A stretch of 64,000 nt of DNA from Climacium dendroides (taxonomy: Eukaryota; Streptophyta; Bryopsida; Hypnales; Climaciaceae), in the NCBI GenBank assembly GCA_950106755.1, contig OX467089.1, forward strand, positions 17,093,345-17,157,344, written 5' to 3'. This document shows positions 59,437 to 64,000 of the stretch, in pieces. Under the pieces are notes generated by a model. That model made no database searches and was not told where the DNA came from. It worked only from the letters and a program-made list of their open reading frames with translations. The translations under genes were made by a program, and so were the position numbers. Positions within the stretch are counted from its first letter, which is position 1. Each line of letters begins with the position of its first letter.

Positions 59437-60595
59437 ATTGGACTTCATGATTCAGTTTTGGCAATATTGTTTGTTGCTGTAACAAAGCTACACTAATTTT
59501 ACCTTAGCATTCATTCATTTGAAGTGCTACAACAACAATGGGGACTATTTCCTCATCAAGTCAAATGATTGAGTTTGAATTACATTTATTCAACAATATT
59601 CAAGATTTTTCTTGAAAAAACACCTATAAAACTCCAATCAATATTTCATTTTTGGCAAAATTTTACTTAAATCTATAAGATTTCGATAAGATTGATGCTA
59701 GTTACTATTACTCTAGAAAGAAAGAGGGAGAAAGTGCATGAATCTTAAAAAAAAATCTCCAAAATATATAAGATTCATCCGAATTGGAAAAAGTTTTCAA
59801 AAACATTGATAAATCTATCGACAACAAACATAAGTGAAAAATGAATATTGGTAAATACAAATGGACAATTTTACAACATACTTGCATTCCAAGGCATGTG
59901 TTAGTGTTTTTTCTTCTCACATGATTTCACCACAAGAAGTGACCTATAAGTCATTGTGTCATTTGTCATTCAAAATATTTTTGAGTTTTATCAACTATTT
60001 ACCTTCAATCCCCATATTAAACCAATTTTTCAACTACCAAGTTTTGTTTCGTTTTCTATTTTTTATTCTTAAAAGAAATTTTATAGAATTTGTCACTAAT
60101 TTTTTTTCCATGTTTTCAAATTGCAAGTGATTTTATTTCTCAATTCCACTAGCTAACAATGAACTAACTCGTGATTCTCCCCAAACATTGGTGACATTCT
60201 TCCAAATGAAGTGAAAACAACGAAGGGATTAATGTTCTCTAGAAGGAAACAAAACAAAGAAACTCGTGCGTGTCACAATACCAACAAGATACCTCACCCC
60301 AAAAGTGTTGAGGGCTTCATACTATGACCAAAGGTCAAGAGGCTGTGGGGTTCCATCAATCAAATTTCAAGAAACTAAGAGTTTGGCCTCTCAACCCTTC
60401 ACATTAAAAGACACAAGTTCCAACACCCTCCAACTACATACATGGCAATAAATTGCTTATATAATGACGGATTCTCAAAGGAAGTTTTGGTCAGTTAAAA
60501 ATAAAAGTTCAAACTACTGCCAAGAGGCCGTTGACTTATAACAAGATTTCAACCATTGAATTGCTAAGAATTTGAGCTTTGACTTGGCCGTTCAG
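59437..60595. other. AT-rich intergenic DNA, no gene seen
   Basis: Short frames on both strands lack family motifs. G+C rises toward the right as the next gene's 5' region is approached. Confidence 0.4.
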
Positions 60596-60598
60596 AGA

Positions 60599-60732
60599 CT
60601 TCACACTATGGCCAGTTGAAGACTCCAATTCCTATTATTTATTTCCTATTTATTACTCATTTCCTTGGACTGTCAACAAAGTGTGGCCACTCAATCCCAT
60701 GACCTCTCGACTTGAACAGCCATAGTGTGAAG
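60599..60732. repeat. Inverted repeat pair upstream of the DM13/DOMON gene
   Basis: CTTCACACTATGGC at 60599-60612 is exactly inverted at 60719-60732, with weaker similarity extending inward (CAGTTGAAG versus CTTGAACAG). The ends and 134-base span fit a small foldback. Confidence 0.75.
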
Positions 60733-60768
60733 TGCCCCTAAAACTAGAAAACTGGTGCTAGTGCTTTG

Positions 60769-60853
60769 GTCCAGGGCCCGGTACGCCATCATTCACAGCC
60801 TCTGTTTCTTGTCCAGGGCCCGGTACACCAATCTTCACAGCCCCTGTTTTTCT
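60769..60853. repeat. 42-bp tandem duplication upstream of the DM13/DOMON gene
   Basis: GTCCAGGGCCCGGTAC starts at 60769 and 60811, and both copies continue through TTCACAGCC and CTGTTT. It sits about 750 bases upstream of the start codon. Confidence 0.93.
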
Positions 60854-61019
60854 TCCGACATCGCCATCGTCATTGCCATGCCGTCTCTTCACACAGCAGC
60901 CAGAAATCCGAGCATTCCATGAACCTAAATCATAATTTCACGCACTCTCGATTGCGCTCAAAACCATGGTTCGTTTGTTAACGGAAACCCTAAGAAATCT
61001 GTGACTCTGCATCCCTCCC

Positions 61020-61579
61020 ACGAGTCACCGCTGCTGCGTTCAGTTTGAATAGCTTGGCACCATTTTTGGAGCATTCTGGAGCATTTCGGAGTATCCTGGA
61101 GCTTTTTACATAGTTTTATATTTTTTTCCTGTACTAGTTGGAATACTTTAATAGCGGATGGGATGGAGGGAGCAGCGAGTTCGTTTTTGGCGGAAGCGTG
61201 TTTTATTAGTGAGAATTAGGTTTTGGATCTGAGGAACGTGTTAGTTTACGAATGTCGCGGAATTTTCCTTTGCGTCGGTGATCGTAATATGGGACTCGAC
61301 TGCTCGAGGTGGATTAGTGAGAATTAGGGTTTGGATCTGTAGAGTATTATTTTACGGATTCTTAGAAATTTTGGTTTTAGTCGGTGATGGGAATATGGTT
61401 TGTGTGCAAGAGGATACTTCCGGAGAGTCGATCGGAAGAGCGTCTTTGTTGCTTGGATGGGGGTTACAGGCAGTTTTCGAAGAAATTGGGAGTTAGAACA
61501 GCAGGTTGAAATTTTGGATGGTTGATCGAGGGCTTGTCCTCGTGGGCGTGGTGAGAGCCGGAGTAAGAGATCGGCCAGC
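61020..61579 (+). promoter_or_regulatory. Probable promoter and 5' UTR of the DM13/DOMON gene
   Basis: The region before ATG 61580 is GC-richer than the intergenic DNA. GGATTAGTGAGAATTAGGGT-like sequence recurs (TTAGTGAGAATTAGG near 61204 and 61313), which is a local duplication. The exact transcription start is unknown. Short frames here are not supported as genes. Confidence 0.4.
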
Positions 61580-63608
61580 ATGAGTATCTCAGGGGCTCGA
61601 ATTTGTTTTAGGTTATTTTTCGTGACGGTTCTTTTGTGGTTTAGAAGCGCTGTGGAAGCGCAATGTTCCTCTTCAAGCAGTCTGGTTGGTTTTCAAGCGG
61701 ATTTTGTCATGGTGCAGCATCAGCTGCGCGGACGCTTTCGAATTGTCGACGACTGTTCCTTTACTGTAAGTCAACCCTCGGTTCTCGTGGATTTTCGTTG
61801 GATTTTGAAGTCGGCGCTCATTTAGCTGGGCTAGTCTCTATCAAGGACTTGATTTAGCTGTAAATTGAGGTATTTCGAATTGCATTATTATTGTGCGTGA
61901 GTTACAAATTGATGAGGTTTTGGTGTGACGAAGAGATTTTGCATCTGCGACCGTACTCTGCGGATGATTTCTGTCACGCAGCAATGCTGGGGGTGGTTCA
62001 TTGTTACTCTGAAACTATGGCGACAGTTGTCGATGCGCTATGCACATATTCTGATCATTTTCTACTCAAGGTTTTTGGTTTTGGAGATATCTAAAGTGCT
62101 TAGATGCACGGGATGGGCTAAACACTTGTATTGTTGGGAACCTGATGAGACGAAAGGATTCTTCGTTTTTTACAGGAATCTCCTCACTCTGGCCCTTGGA
62201 GTGGTTAGAGTTGTATCTAGTAGTTATTATGATAAGGCAGTTTGCCCTCGGTTCTCTGATGACCACATTCATGACTGCTGAATACTCTTCTTGAATTATT
62301 TCTTGTACTCTCCTGTGGATGCAGGTAAGCAGGTTTGACATGATAGCTGGGATAGATGTGAAATGGTGGGGTGCTGCCGGTGATGATGTTGACAGTTTTC
62401 TCAGTGGAAAAGTCGTATCAAATGATAAACTACCTTTGTCCTACAGGAATGATACTTTTAAGGTAAATGTTTGATTCCTACAATTGACGAAATTGAGCAA
62501 TAATCTAATGTCATAATGTTGGCGTTCTTTGATGTTCCTAGAAGAGTAGGTTTTGTAGTGTGGTACCTATGTCGTTAACCTCTGTAGGTGTGCTTTGTAA
62601 CACGTGTCACTTCAATGTTTCCCTTCATGCTTCAAATGTATAATTTGTACATTTTCAGTATCACATGAGGAGTATCTCGTGTATTTCACAAAGTCTATTC
62701 GGTTTGTTGGGTTGTTCTGCAGAATGCGGATGAAGTATAATTGCAAATATTGACATTGACTTTTCAGGTCACGTTATTGAAGACCTTGACTTGGGGAGAC
62801 ATAAAAGTATTGAGTGTATGGGATAGTGCGACAGCTTCAAATTTTGGACACGTAGTGTTGCAACCCAATCACACTGCTCCACCTCCAATGAATGGGGGTG
62901 CTGTTCCAGGGCCTCCAACTCTCCCTCCTGCTACAGGACCTAGTTCGCAATTGGCCCCGCCTCCTTTGAGTGATAACTCCTCTTCACAGATGGGTGAACC
63001 GACCATGTTCGATAATTGTGTTGCTCTTTCACCTGCTTTTCGGGTGCGGTGGACAATGGGTGTAACTCCTGGAACTGTTGACATTGGGCTTGAATCTGCA
63101 CTTACGAAGACGCAGTACATGGCGTTTGGGTGGGCCAAACCTGGAATCACTGAGCATTATATGATTGGAGCTGATGTTGTCGTGGCTGGTATTGATGATA
63201 AGGTACAGTTCTATCTAGATATTCGTCGTGAAATTTTCATGACGGTGATCGTTGTTATTGCTCCATTGCGATCTTTGCAAGTACTCCGGTTCTTTGAGGA
63301 CTGTCTTATGATACCATGGGATTTAGCAGAATACTTCTTTGCGAAGGATATATCGTCATCCAAACGGTGTTCATAGATCTGGTTGTGCGGTGTTGAGTAT
63401 TAGGAAATGGAATGTTTTTTGAAGGTAACCTAATTCTAATTCTGTTATTTCCAGGGGTTTCCACTATCAGAGGATTATTATTTGAGTTCTTACAGTGAGT
63501 GCAATTGGGACAAGGCCAAACCAGCTGGTGTTTGTCCTGATTCATTTTTAGCCGGTGGTGCTAATGGCCTTAATAACTCTCAAATGATTCATGGTCAGCA
63601 AATTGATG
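61580..63608 (+). CDS. DM13/DOMON/cytochrome b561-type protein (At5g54830-like), 3' part beyond window
   Basis: Four exons (61580-61765, 62325-62462, 62768-63202, 63455-63608) join in frame to 304 residues plus one base. Residues 1-27 form a signal peptide with a hydrophobic core (CFRLFFVTVLLWF) and cleavage likely near VEA-QC. VGFQADFVMVQHQLRGRFRIVDDCSF and RFDMIAGIDVKWWGA form the DM13 region with LSVWDSATASNFGHVVLQ at its end. A Pro-rich linker follows, then the first DOMON domain (FDNCVALSPAFRVRWTM ... YMAFGWAKPGI ... MIGADVVVAGI). Segment order and exon joins match the Arabidopsis At5g54830 family, thought to be membrane redox proteins with a C-terminal b561 core. The second DOMON and b561 parts are off the right edge. 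ATG 61580 is chosen because it gives the signal peptide. Confidence 0.88.
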
Positions 63609-64000
63609 GTAAGTTTTGCTTGCAGCCTCGCATTCGTACCCCCGTTATTATAATTCCTGGTACTAAGTTCAACGAAATTGTCGTATTCTTCTAGACTGTG
63701 CTTTGATGTTTTTCGTTTGTATTCAACATTGTTTTTTTTATATGGTGTAATTGAATAGTATTTGACTGTGACTCAATGATATACTTCTTTAATTCCAGTA
63801 GGAATTAAAGCATTTAAGCATTTTTGTACCTTATGAGATTGACGCTACCTTTCAGGATTTTCAATTCTGGACCGCACGAGATATCGCATAATGAAATAAA
63901 GAACCTATCTGATATGTGCAAAGCCTATAGATTGGTTTTCTGGATCAAGAAACTGGCATTTCTGCCTGATTTAAGGTTTAACCACTAAATCTATCAAGAA
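63609..64000 (+). other. Intron of the DM13/DOMON gene (partial)
   Basis: A donor (GTAAGT) at 63609 follows the DOMON exon. The only plausible acceptor nearby (TTTCAG ending 63855) leads to about 14 codons and a stop, which does not fit the family, so the next exon is probably outside the window. Confidence 0.55.

Noticed and set aside
63856..63899. Fifth exon of the DM13/DOMON gene
   Set aside because: The acceptor is acceptable but the frame stops after about 14 codons and the peptide does not match the family.

Overview
This is a nuclear window from a land plant. The four host genes have spliceosomal introns with GT-AG ends and close relatives in Arabidopsis: a CHER1-type choline transporter-like protein, a NiaP/OCT7-type transporter, an RZ-1 type RRM plus zinc-knuckle protein, and a DM13/DOMON/cytochrome b561-type protein. 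Gene-poor DNA is very AT-rich and full of degraded class II transposon relics and small foldback elements. I cannot fix the lineage. The spacing and the divergence from Arabidopsis are compatible with a non-flowering vascular plant such as a gymnosperm, but that is inference.

Layout. From 217 to 5755 (minus strand) lies the 5' two thirds of a choline transporter-like gene in six exons, running off the left edge. Its 5' side carries a threefold ~118-bp repeat and a GC-richer promoter region up to about 7.25 kb. From 7.3 to 37.5 kb there is no intact gene. It holds a 21-bp tandem array at 8.5 kb, a ~630-bp foldback at 9.0 kb, a small inverted-repeat element with copies at 3.86 and 13.02 kb, a ~68-bp degenerate minisatellite at 16.7-17.5 kb, a dead Mutator-like transposase at 17.7-20.3 kb, a broken coding segment at 20.5-20.9 kb, LTR-like material at 21-25 kb, a non-autonomous CACTA element with a clean 3-bp target duplication at 27.09-27.31 kb, and a dead hAT-type transposase at 31.9-33.9 kb.

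From 37.5 to 43.7 kb (plus strand) is a NiaP-like transporter gene. Five exons encode a full 511-residue MFS protein. An upstream exon ending at 38692 splices in frame to the first conserved exon and could add 123 residues; a near-perfect 49-bp hairpin sits in the intron between them. From 45.7 to about 50 kb is the RZ-1-like gene (257 residues). From 52.5 to 54.65 kb is a second dead hAT-type transposase, related to the first; both are followed by a similar tRNA-like sequence. More foldbacks and tandem repeats fill 55.2-60.9 kb. From 61.58 kb to the right edge is the 5' part of the DM13/DOMON gene.

The four genes have no evident shared pathway; there is no operon logic here. All exon boundaries were placed by eye from splice consensus, reading-frame continuity and remembered family sequence. 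No alignment or transcript data were available.
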